Shown here: piece after piece, positions 48,203-55,230 of the stretch
How the letters are laid out: each line of letters starts with the position of its first letter
How positions within the stretch are numbered: position 1 is the first letter of the stretch
Source: Streptomyces pseudovenezuelae
GTDB taxonomy: Bacteria > Actinomycetota > Actinomycetes > Streptomycetales > Streptomycetaceae
DNA length: 64,000 nucleotides
Reading direction: 5' to 3'
NCBI RefSeq assembly: GCF_029892565.1
Contig: NZ_JARXVH010000002.1
Span: 474,501-538,500 of the forward strand
Position numbers and translations under genes: made by a program
Notes under the pieces: model-generated
Told to the model about the DNA's origin: nothing
Database searches by the model: none
The model's input: only the letters and a program-made list of their open reading frames with translations

Positions 48203-48743
48203 GCCGCCCCCAACCGCGCTGAATGTCCGTGTTCACCACCACGATGGCAGCAACTCCTCGACTCTGACCCGCCCTTGCACGCACAGAGCGCATCGACCCT
48301 GGCCCGTGGCGCTCAGGGCTTCCCACGGCGGGAGCGCAGCGGCCGTAGCTGGAGGGGGCAAGCTCGGTGTCAACCTCGACCTTGATCGTGGTGTGGTAGT
48401 TGACGCTCATACAGCGCGCCGGGGAGATGTGTGCCGGCGGTTCGTCGTCCATCGCCCGCTCTGGAAGAAGGAGAGCGAGCCGGATAACCTGACGAGGCGA
48501 CGTCTGGCCTGTGAATACGGCCACAGAGGCTCCGCCCCGACATCCGGGGCCGAGCCTCTGCGCATTGGAAGGGGAATCCGCTGCGCGCGAGTTCGAGGCC
48601 CTTTCCTGAGCTGGCACAACCGGCTCTGCGTCAGCCAAGCCCGTCCATCCGGGGCGCCTCCAGGACGCGTTCTGGACGCAGGTTGGACACAAGGATCGGG
48701 AAAGACTGACAAGGGCCGAGAAGTGCTGAGGTGCCAAACCGCA
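48203..48743. other. Non-coding region upstream of STAND pair
   Basis: Holds the presumed promoter of the minus-strand pair. A possible gene remnant starts at ATG 48410 on the minus strand (MSVNYHTTIKVEVDTELA) but loses coding character after about 25 codons. AGAGGCTC...GAGCCTCT at 48525-48559 forms a 14-pair hairpin with one mismatch, possibly a terminator of an eroded gene. No integrase is seen. Confidence 0.4.
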
Positions 48744-48941
48744 TCTGACCTGGGAAAACGACCAGGACGAGCATGGATCGACAAGGGTCGCCAAGATCCT
48801 CAAAGGACTCATAATCCGCCGGCCGTGGGTTCGAGTCCCACCCGCCCCACCTGTGCAGGCCTCTGAACTGCGGAAACGTTCATTTTGGCCTGTCGGATCG
48901 TCAACTTCGCCTGGACGGACTGAATCCGCTGCTCGTGAGTT
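48744..48941 (+). repeat. 198-bp direct repeat, copy A, att-like
   Basis: Matches 58862-59059 without gaps and with roughly 88 percent identity by eye. It contains a tRNA 3' half and about 60 bases before and 90 after it. The conserved part starts at TCTGACCTGGGAAAA. Confidence 0.75.
48805..48851 (+). tRNA. tRNA 3' half (CAT anticodon), att site remnant, not a full tRNA
   Basis: GGACTCATAATCC gives a CAT anticodon loop, followed by the T arm GTGGGTTCGAGTCCCAC and acceptor strand CCGCCCC-ACC. No matching 5' half or GGGGCGG acceptor strand precedes it, and the anticodon stem's left strand is imperfect. This is what remains when an element recombines within a tRNA anticodon region. Confidence 0.65.
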
Positions 48942-49220
48942 TGGAGTCCGGAGACGGCCTGGGGAGCTGCAAACCGTCTGACCTGCAGCTGAGTGGATGA
49001 TCGAGGTCCTGGCTCGCGGTCCGGGCGACTGACTTGAGGGCCAATGCCAAGACCCAGGGGCCGTACAGGGGGCCGGGAGGGCGTAGCCGTGTCCAGGCCG
49101 ACGGTGTCTCGGGGGCGATCCGTTGTCCCATTTGGTGGTGGCGCTGCTGGGGCAGCCATCCACAGCGCGGCCAATGGAGCGCCCAGAAGAGTGGGGCGAG
49201 CTGCAGCATTGTGAGTTCGT
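48942..49220. other. Non-coding stretch between att repeat and IS relic
   Basis: No gene or strong repeat was found. It leads into the transposase remnant beginning near 49221. Confidence 0.4.
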
Positions 49221-49320
49221 CCTGTCCTGGACGAGGCTGAGCGCAGGCAGCTGGCGCAGTGGGCGCGGCGGGCCAAGACCGCCCATTTCCTCGCGCTGCG
49301 AGTCCGGGGCGGCAGAGTGT
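49221..49320 (+). pseudogene. IS630-family transposase N-terminal remnant
   Basis: One frame reads DEAERRQLAQWARRAKTA followed by HFLALRVR, which matches the N-terminal HTH start of IS630-type transposases (D-E-x-x-x-L-x-x-W-A-R-x-x-K-T-A). It has no start codon and runs into the hexamer repeat at 49331, so only about 30 codons survive. Confidence 0.45.
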
Positions 49321-49330
49321 CAGGTCTGGC

Positions 49331-49384
49331 GGGTGCGGGTGCGGGTGCGGGTGCGGGTGCGGGTGCGGGTGCGGGTGCGGGTGC
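49331..49384. repeat. Hexamer microsatellite (GGGTGC)x9
   Basis: Nine exact copies of GGGTGC lie between the transposase remnant and the 3' end of the binding-protein gene at 49415. Such a tract is prone to slippage. Confidence 0.9.
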
Positions 49385-49414
49385 GGTGCGCCGGCCGACG
49401 CACCCGCCCCACGT

Positions 49415-50545
49415 CTATACCCCTGGGTGCAGTCCCAACCAGCCGGGTGTTGGGTCGCCCTTGACCTCGCCGAAGTAGAGGGCGAAGGTCTGCTTCCAGC
49501 GTTCGACCGCGGCACGGTCGGCCATGAAGCGGGGGAAACCGTCCACGTGGGCGTTCGGGTACTCCCAGATCGGCTTCAGTCCCGCCGGGGGAGTGACGTC
49601 GGTGCGGACGGACCAGCCGTTGAACGACCCGTTCTGCATCTCGGCCGACAGCTGCCAGTTGAGGAAGAGTTTGGCGGCCGTGGAGTTCCTGGCCTGCTTG
49701 AGGATCGCGGCGCGCTGGCCCCAGGCCATGAACGGGTGCCCGGCGCCGATGGCGAACGTTACGGGAGAAGTGCTGACCGCAGATCCGGCAGTGCCGACAC
49801 CGATCGCCTTCTGCCCGCCGAAGACGGCGTCGCCCGGGGAGTTGCTGCCCCGCCCGAACCGCACGTCCTGCTCGGCGAACTTGGCCACCCAGTCCCAGCC
49901 GTACTTCTGGGCGTACAGCGAGAAGAGGTAGAGGACCGCGTCGTCGTCGTGCGGGTAGGCGGAGGCGATCTTCCCCTTCCACTTCGGGTCGACCAGGTCG
50001 CGCGGGGTGAGCGGCGTCGTCCCGCCGACTGTCGCCGTGTCGTACATGAAGCTGAAGGCGAGCGCCCCGGTGGCCACCCATGCGCCCTGCGGGTCCTTGA
50101 ACTTGTCGTAGACCTTGGAGAACCCGGCGGGCTTGTAGTGCAGGAGGCGGCCCTGCTGCTTCCAGCGGTCGAAGTCCTGGAGGGTCTGGAACTGGACGAC
50201 GTCCGTGACGAGGGTGTCGGTGGCGAACTGGTTGTCGACGCGGACGTCGTGGTACTTGCTGTAGTCGACGATCAGCGTGAGGTCTATCTCCGGGAAGCGG
50301 TCCTTGAAGGCCGCCTTGGTGGCGTCCTGCTGGGTGGGGGTGTCGCCGCCGGCGTAGACGACGAGCTTGCCGCCCTCCACGAGCGCGGCCTGGTAGAGCT
50401 CGTCGAGCGTCCGCGTCTCCTCGCGCCCGCCCGCACCGCGGTAACCCGCCGGGGCGCCCGTGGCCGGAGTCGCGGTGGCGCCGAGGGCTCCGACGCCGAG
50501 GGCGGCACTGGTGGCCAGGACATGTCGTCTGCTGAAGGTGGGCAC
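49415..50545 (-). CDS. Secreted ABC transporter substrate-binding protein, Tat signal
   Basis: A 376-residue protein. SRRHVLATSAALGVGALGA at residues 5-23 is a twin-arginine signal, followed by ATPATGAPA. The mature part (LVVYAGGDTPTQQDATKAAF, DVVQFQTLQDFDRW, GAWVATGALAFSFMYDTATV) has the two-lobe pattern of family 1 / AfuA-like binding proteins. No permease or ATPase lies beside it, so it is orphan here. It follows the lacI gene on the same strand, with a LacI-type operator and a second palindrome in the gap, so sugar-linked control is likely. Ligand unknown. Confidence 0.75.
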   Translation of the reverse strand: MPTFSRRHVLATSAALGVGALGATATPATGAPAGYRGAGGREETRTLDELYQAALVEGGKLVVYAGGDTPTQQDATKAAFKDRFPEIDLTLIVDYSKYHDVRVDNQFATDTLVTDVVQFQTLQDFDRWKQQGRLLHYKPAGFSKVYDKFKDPQGAWVATGALAFSFMYDTATVGGTTPLTPRDLVDPKWKGKIASAYPHDDDAVLYLFSLYAQKYGWDWVAKFAEQDVRFGRGSNSPGDAVFGGQKAIGVGTAGSAVSTSPVTFAIGAGHPFMAWGQRAAILKQARNSTAAKLFLNWQLSAEMQNGSFNGWSVRTDVTPPAGLKPIWEYPNAHVDGFPRFMADRAAVERWKQTFALYFGEVKGDPTPGWLGLHPGV

Positions 50546-50648
50546 GCTGAAGAGGCCTCTCTCATGGGGGGTGGAGTGGTGAAGCCCCGGCGCCTGGGCA
50601 CGGCCATGGTCGTCGGGCGCCCTTCATCCTTGCCTCACCCCACCCGGA

Positions 50649-50664
50649 TGGGCAACGTTTCCCA
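50649..50664. promoter_or_regulatory. LacI-type operator before binding-protein gene
   Basis: TGGGCAACGTTTCCCA, a near-perfect palindrome around AACGTT. It resembles the operators at 51781, 51931 and 52080. Confidence 0.65.
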
Positions 50665-50680
50665 AAGACCAAATTCAACT

Positions 50681-50698
50681 TTCAATCGAACGATTGAA
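50681..50698. promoter_or_regulatory. Palindrome TTCAATCGAACGATTGAA
   Basis: A perfect 18-bp inverted repeat between the LacI-type operator and the end of lacI. Its sequence differs from LacI-type sites and looks like an operator for another regulator, for example DeoR- or ROK-type. Confidence 0.5.
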
Positions 50699-50727
50699 CG
50701 CCCGCTGCACAACTCGGAGCTGACGCC

Positions 50728-51765
50728 CTACTCCGTCAGCCGCGCAGTGGACCGGCGCGGTACGAGCGTGGGGGAGAGGGTGACCTGGGCCGATCGGCGG
50801 CCACGGTCGGCGATCCGCTCCAGGAGGAGGCGTACGGCGTTCTGGCCCATCTCGCGACCGCCCTGGTCGACGCTGGTGAGGGAGATCGGGCCGAACGCGG
50901 CGAACGTGGTGTTGTCGTAGCCGGCCACCGAGAGGTCGCCGGGCACGGACAGCCCGGCCTCGGCGACTGCTTCGAGCACGCCCATGGCGACGATGTCCGC
51001 TCCGGCGAAGACGGCCGTGGGCCGGACGGGCCGGGCCAGCAGCTCCTTCGTGCCCCGGTAACCGCCGTCCTGGGTGTAGCTGGTGGAGACGACGTCGGTC
51101 CACTCCTCCAGGCCGTGCTGCCGCATGGCCTGGCGATAACCGTCGGCGCGGCGGGCGTTGGGCATCTCCGTGAGGCGCGTCGGATCGGTCTCGTGATGCT
51201 CGATGTGGGCGATCCGGCGATGCCCGAGGCCGGCCAGGTGGCCGACGACCAGCGCGGCGCCCTCGACGTCGTCGTCGGCCACCGTGTCGTACGCAGGAGA
51301 CGAGCCGTGGCGGCCGATGACGACGGTCGGCACCGCGCTGCCGACCCGCTCCATATGGGCGCGTGAAGAGATCGGTGCAACCAGGATGATGCCGTCCATG
51401 CCGCGGTCGATCATTGCCTCGGTGACGCGGGCCTCTTCCTTCTCCCCGTTGCAGCCCGGGCCGAGGAGCACCTGGTACTCGGTGTCCGCGAGCGAGGTGG
51501 TGATGCCGTCGAGGATCTCGGGGAAGAAGGGGTTGCGGATGTCGGGCAGCGTGACACCGATGGTGTACGTCTGTCCGCGCAGGCCCCTGGCGCCGGCGTT
51601 CGGCCGGTAGCCCAGTTCGTCGATCGCGCGGCGCACCTTGGCGCGCATCTCGGGGCTGGCACCGTACGCGTTGCGCAGCACCTTGGAAACGGCGGTCGTG
51701 GACACCTCTGCGTGACGGGCGACGTCGACGATGGTGACGCGTCGAGGCCGGGCCTGCGGCTCCAT
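50728..51765 (-). CDS. LacI-family transcriptional regulator
   Basis: A 345-residue protein with the canonical N-terminal HTH VTIVDVARHAEVSTTAVSKVL and hinge YRPNAGARGLRG, then a periplasmic-binding-type sensor domain (YTIGVTLPDIRNPFFPEILDG, AVFAGADIVAMGVLEAVAEAG, DLSVAGYDNTTFA). ATG 51765 was chosen because the HTH begins 12 residues later; the frame is open further upstream. It lies between a binding-protein gene and a divergent ABC transporter/rhamnosidase operon, each with ACGTT-centred operators, so it is the local repressor, probably released by a rhamnoside-derived sugar. Confidence 0.88.
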   Translation of the reverse strand: MEPQARPRRVTIVDVARHAEVSTTAVSKVLRNAYGASPEMRAKVRRAIDELGYRPNAGARGLRGQTYTIGVTLPDIRNPFFPEILDGITTSLADTEYQVLLGPGCNGEKEEARVTEAMIDRGMDGIILVAPISSRAHMERVGSAVPTVVIGRHGSSPAYDTVADDDVEGAALVVGHLAGLGHRRIAHIEHHETDPTRLTEMPNARRADGYRQAMRQHGLEEWTDVVSTSYTQDGGYRGTKELLARPVRPTAVFAGADIVAMGVLEAVAEAGLSVPGDLSVAGYDNTTFAAFGPISLTSVDQGGREMGQNAVRLLLERIADRGRRSAQVTLSPTLVPRRSTARLTE

Positions 51766-51780
51766 CCGGTTCCTGTCCCT

Positions 51781-51796
51781 TCGGGAAACGTTGTCG
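51781..51796. promoter_or_regulatory. LacI-type operator, likely autoregulatory
   Basis: TCGGGAAACGTTGTCG lies 16 bases upstream of the lacI start. It keeps the GGGAAACGTT half of the site at 51931. Confidence 0.5.
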
Positions 51797-51888
51797 GCGA
51801 GTGTAGGACGGAATGCGTGGTTCGGTGGAGCCGCCGCAGACCCTGAGCCGCGTCGCCGTCGTAACAATTGCGCAGCTTGCGCAGCATC

Positions 51889-51917
51889 TTGACGTCACGC
51901 AGGACGCTCTCTAGGGT
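51889..51917 (+). promoter_or_regulatory. Promoter of rhamnoside transport operon
   Basis: TTGACG (51889-51894), a 17-base spacer and TAGGGT (51912-51917) form a clear housekeeping-type promoter. The operator at 51931-51946 starts just past the expected transcription start. Confidence 0.7.
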
Positions 51918-51930
51918 CTGGCAACACCTA

Positions 51931-51946
51931 TGGGAAACGTTACCCA
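51931..51946. promoter_or_regulatory. LacI-type operator at transcription start
   Basis: TGGGAAACGTTACCCA is a near-perfect palindrome. Its place just downstream of the promoter would block elongation or promoter clearance. Confidence 0.75.
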
Positions 51947-52079
51947 TCGGACCCCGGGCCATCCGACCCCGCATCCGACCACCGGACCATCCGACACCTG
52001 GACCGCATCACCCACCACGACAACCGGTCGGCGCCCCCACACGCAGTCCGCAGTGCTGGAGCCCCGATTCAACACTCTG

Positions 52080-52095
52080 TTTGAAACGTTTCATG
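52080..52095. promoter_or_regulatory. LacI-type operator near ribosome site
   Basis: TTTGAAACGTTTCATG is a palindrome with the same ACGT centre, 16 bases before the ATG at 52111. It may form a loop with the site at 51931. Confidence 0.65.
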
Positions 52096-52110
52096 AGAGG
52101 AGGTGCGTCG

Positions 52111-53058
52111 ATGACCCTCGCCCCGCACGAGCAGCTGCCGGACCATGACCGGCCTCCCGATGCGAAGCGGGCGCCGAAGGTCCGGCGGGCGCGCACCACC
52201 CCGCCCTGGTGGTTCGCGCTGCCCGCGCTGCTGCTGTTCGCCTTCGTGGTTCTGGTGCCGAGTGTCCGCGGTGTCTACTACGCCTTCACCGACTGGGACG
52301 GTCTCGACCCCGACTTCTCGTTCATCGGCCTGGACAACTTCTCCGACATACTCGACGACCCCGACGCAATGCAGGCCATCTGGCACACCCTGCTGATCGC
52401 CGTGTCGATCACGGTCGTCCAGAACGCCGTGGGTCTGCTGCTGGCCCTCGGCGTCAACTCGGCGATCAAGTCCCGCAACGCGCTCCGGGTGTTCCTGTTC
52501 GCCCCGGCCGTGATCACCCCGATCGTCACCGCCTACCTCTGGCGCAACCTGCTCGGCCCGGACGGCGCGGTCAACAGCCTGCTCGGCGCCGCGGGGCTGG
52601 ACGGCTGGCAGCAGGACTGGCTGGGCAGTCCGCAGGTCGCTCTGTGGTCGGTGATCGGAGTGATCGTCTGGCAGTACGCCGGCTACTCGATGGTCATCTT
52701 CCTGGCCGGACTCCAGTCCGTGCCCAAGGAGATCCACGAGGCGGCCGCCATCGACGGGGCGGGCCCCGTGCGCCGCTTCTGGTCGGTCACGCGCCCGCTG
52801 CTGGCCCCGGCCCTCACCATCAACCTGATGCTGTCGATCATCGGCGGCATCAAACTCTTCGACCAGGTCTACGCGTTGACCGGCGGCGGCCCCGGCCACG
52901 CCACCGACACCCTCTCCACCCTGATCTACAAGGACGCCTTCACGCTCGGCGAGTTCGGCTACAGCATCGCGCTCGCGGTCGTCCTCACGATCATCGTGGC
53001 AGTCGTCTCGACCGGTCAGTACCTGGTGCTGTCCCGCAACGAGAGGGCCGTCTCATGA
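52111..53058 (+). CDS. Sugar ABC transporter permease, MalF type
   Basis: A 315-residue membrane protein with six predicted spans. It starts after a basic, Pro-rich N terminus (RAPKVRRARTTPPWWFALPA). The EAA loop appears as EIHEAAAIDGAGPVRRFWSV near residue 208. GAGAGGAGGTG precedes the ATG at 52111; the frame is open upstream, but that part is promoter DNA. It pairs with the MalG-type permease that overlaps it by four bases. No ATPase is encoded here, so a shared ATPase such as MsiK is presumably used. Confidence 0.88.
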   Translation: MTLAPHEQLPDHDRPPDAKRAPKVRRARTTPPWWFALPALLLFAFVVLVPSVRGVYYAFTDWDGLDPDFSFIGLDNFSDILDDPDAMQAIWHTLLIAVSITVVQNAVGLLLALGVNSAIKSRNALRVFLFAPAVITPIVTAYLWRNLLGPDGAVNSLLGAAGLDGWQQDWLGSPQVALWSVIGVIVWQYAGYSMVIFLAGLQSVPKEIHEAAAIDGAGPVRRFWSVTRPLLAPALTINLMLSIIGGIKLFDQVYALTGGGPGHATDTLSTLIYKDAFTLGEFGYSIALAVVLTIIVAVVSTGQYLVLSRNERAVS

Positions 53059-53876
53059 TCCGCTACCGCCGCCGCACCCTCGCGCTGGAACTGGCGATGA
53101 TCGCCGCGGCCCTGGTCGTGGGCTTCCCGGTGTACGTCCTGGTCAACCTGGCCGTACGCCCGGCGTCGGACACCTCCTCACCGATCAGCCCGACTACCTC
53201 ACCCACCCTCGCCAACTTCACCCAGGCCTGGCAGCAGGGCGCGCTGGGCGGGGCGTTGGTCAACAGCGTGCTGGTGACGGTGTGCAGTGTCGTCATCGTG
53301 CTGGCCGTCTCGTCGCTCGCGGCGTACCCCCTGGCCCGGGTGGCGGCCCGCTGGTCCCGGGGAACGTATCTGACCTTCCTCCTGGGCCTGGTCCTGCCGT
53401 TCCAACTGGCGGCCCTGCCGCTCTACCAGACCATGCGGGACATGGGGCTCCTCGGCACCCCCTGGGCGTTGGTCCTCTTCTACTCCGGTCTGCAGGTGCC
53501 CTTCACCGTCTTCCTGTACGTCGGCTTTCTGCGCGCCTTGCCCCGGGACTTCGAGGACGCGGCACTGATCGACGGCTGCACCTCGCTGCAGGGCTTCCGG
53601 TACGTCGTCCTGCCGATGCTCAAACCGATCACGGTGACCGCTCTGGTGCTCAACACGGTCGCCATCTGGAACGACTTCTTCACCCCGTTGCTGTACCTCA
53701 GCGGCAGCGCGCAGCAGACCATGCCGGTCTCCATCGCTGGTTTCGTCGGCCAGTACGTCACCGACTGGAACCTCATCTTCGCCGCACTGGTGATCAGCAT
53801 CCTGCCCGTCCTGCTCGTCTACTTCCTGCTCCAGCGCAGCATCATCAACGGCTTCGCGGGTGGGCTGCGCGGATGA
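53055..53876 (+). CDS. Sugar ABC transporter permease, MalG type
   Basis: A 273-residue membrane protein with the second EAA loop FEDAALIDGCTSLQGFRYVV around residue 175. LGLVLPFQLAALPLYQTMRD and an N-terminal span (LELAMIAAALVVGFPVYVLV) fit the MalG family. It overlaps the first permease by four bases (ATGA). With it and the lipoprotein at 53932 it forms a CUT1-type importer for an oligosaccharide or rhamnoside. Confidence 0.88.
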   Translation: MIRYRRRTLALELAMIAAALVVGFPVYVLVNLAVRPASDTSSPISPTTSPTLANFTQAWQQGALGGALVNSVLVTVCSVVIVLAVSSLAAYPLARVAARWSRGTYLTFLLGLVLPFQLAALPLYQTMRDMGLLGTPWALVLFYSGLQVPFTVFLYVGFLRALPRDFEDAALIDGCTSLQGFRYVVLPMLKPITVTALVLNTVAIWNDFFTPLLYLSGSAQQTMPVSIAGFVGQYVTDWNLIFAALVISILPVLLVYFLLQRSIINGFAGGLRG

Positions 53877-53931
53877 CACACGCCGCCCACCCGTCCCTCA
53901 TGTTCGGTGGCTCTTCCTCGAGGGGGACTTC

Positions 53932-55197
53932 ATGAAGACACGCACACTCCCGGCCCTGATCGCCGCGGTGACATCCGTGGCGGTGTTGGCCGCCTGCAGC
54001 GGCGGTACCAGGGCAGGAGACTCCGGCGGGGGATCGAAGACCCTGACGCTCGCCTCGGTCGACCAGGGCTCCGTCGAGGACGTCGTCAAGGCCTTCGAGA
54101 AGGCCAACCCCGGCGTCAAGGTCCGCTACACCACCAGCGGCGCCGACCAGTACCAGCAGCAGATCCGCACCCAGCTGTCCTCGGGCACCGCACCCGACGT
54201 GATGTCGGTCTGGCCCGGCAACGGCAACCCGGGCGCCACGGTCGTCCTGGCCAAGCCCGGCTATCTGCGCGACCTTTCGGACCAGTCCTGGGCCGCCAAG
54301 ATGCCGGACGCCATCAAGACCGTCGCGCAGTACGAGGGCAAGACGTACAACGCGATCTTCGGCCAGAACGGCATCGGCGCCGTCTACAACGAGCAGGCCA
54401 TGCAGAAGGCCGGGCTCACCGCGCCGGACACCTGGACCGACCTGCTGGCCTTCTGCAAGGCCGCGAAGGCCAAGGGAACCCCTGCCTTCGCCCTCGGCAA
54501 CCAGGACAACTGGGTGACCCAACTCGTCCTGTACGCACTGGTCGCCACCACCGTCTACGGCCCGGACCGCGACTTCGACCAGCAGATGCAGGCGGGCCAG
54601 GCCACCTTCGCCCAGTCGCAGTGGGCCACCGCCCTGGACAAGTACGTCACGATGGAGAAGACCGGCTGCTTCCAGAAGAACCCGCTGGGCACCAACTACG
54701 AAGCCAGCCAAGCCCTCGCCGCCTCCGGAAAGACCCTAGGCATCATCCAGGGCAACTGGGTGATCGCCCTCCTGAAGGGCAAGAACCCGAAGGGCACGTT
54801 CACGCTCAAGGCGCTCCCCGCCACCGATGACCCGTCCCAGACCCTCATCCCGGCGGCTGCGGGCGCCGGCTACGGCGTCAACGCCAAGGCGAAGAACAAG
54901 GAACTCGCCCTGAAGTTCGTGAACTTCGTGATGTCGCACGAGGGCATGAACCTGTTCGTCAAGAAGCAGGGCGGTCTGCCCTCCCTGCCGGACACGGGGT
55001 ACGTGGCGGATCCGTCCCTGGCCGAACTGTCCAAGTTCATCACGTCGGACCGCACCGTGCCGTTCATGGACCAGCTGTGGCCCAACGCCAAGGTCCAGCA
55101 GACCATGCTCAGCGGCCTTCAGGAGATCTTCAGCGGCCAGTCCACGCCCGAAAAGCTCCTCGCCGAGATGGACACCGACTACAAGTCCGGCTCCTGA
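53932..55197 (+). CDS. Sugar-binding lipoprotein of CUT1 ABC transporter
   Basis: A 421-residue protein with lipobox LAACSGG (Cys22) after a signal peptide (LPALIAAVTSVAVLAAC). The mature domain reads TLTLASVDQGSVEDVVKAFE and then typical family 1 motifs (APDVMSVWPGNGN, YNAIFGQNGIGAVYNEQAM). It would capture the sugar for the two permeases upstream. The start is set by AGGGGGACTTC. The downstream rhamnosidase makes a rhamnose-containing substrate likely. Confidence 0.85.
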   Translation: MKTRTLPALIAAVTSVAVLAACSGGTRAGDSGGGSKTLTLASVDQGSVEDVVKAFEKANPGVKVRYTTSGADQYQQQIRTQLSSGTAPDVMSVWPGNGNPGATVVLAKPGYLRDLSDQSWAAKMPDAIKTVAQYEGKTYNAIFGQNGIGAVYNEQAMQKAGLTAPDTWTDLLAFCKAAKAKGTPAFALGNQDNWVTQLVLYALVATTVYGPDRDFDQQMQAGQATFAQSQWATALDKYVTMEKTGCFQKNPLGTNYEASQALAASGKTLGIIQGNWVIALLKGKNPKGTFTLKALPATDDPSQTLIPAAAGAGYGVNAKAKNKELALKFVNFVMSHEGMNLFVKKQGGLPSLPDTGYVADPSLAELSKFITSDRTVPFMDQLWPNAKVQQTMLSGLQEIFSGQSTPEKLLAEMDTDYKSGS

Positions 55198-55230
55198 CCA
55201 CCCCCCCCCAACACCCGAAGGGATGACGGT

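Noticed and set aside
48805..48851. A complete tRNA gene with CAT anticodon
   Set aside because: The T arm and acceptor 3' strand are perfect but no 5' acceptor strand (GGGGCGG) or D arm precedes the anticodon. The same holds at 58923-58969.
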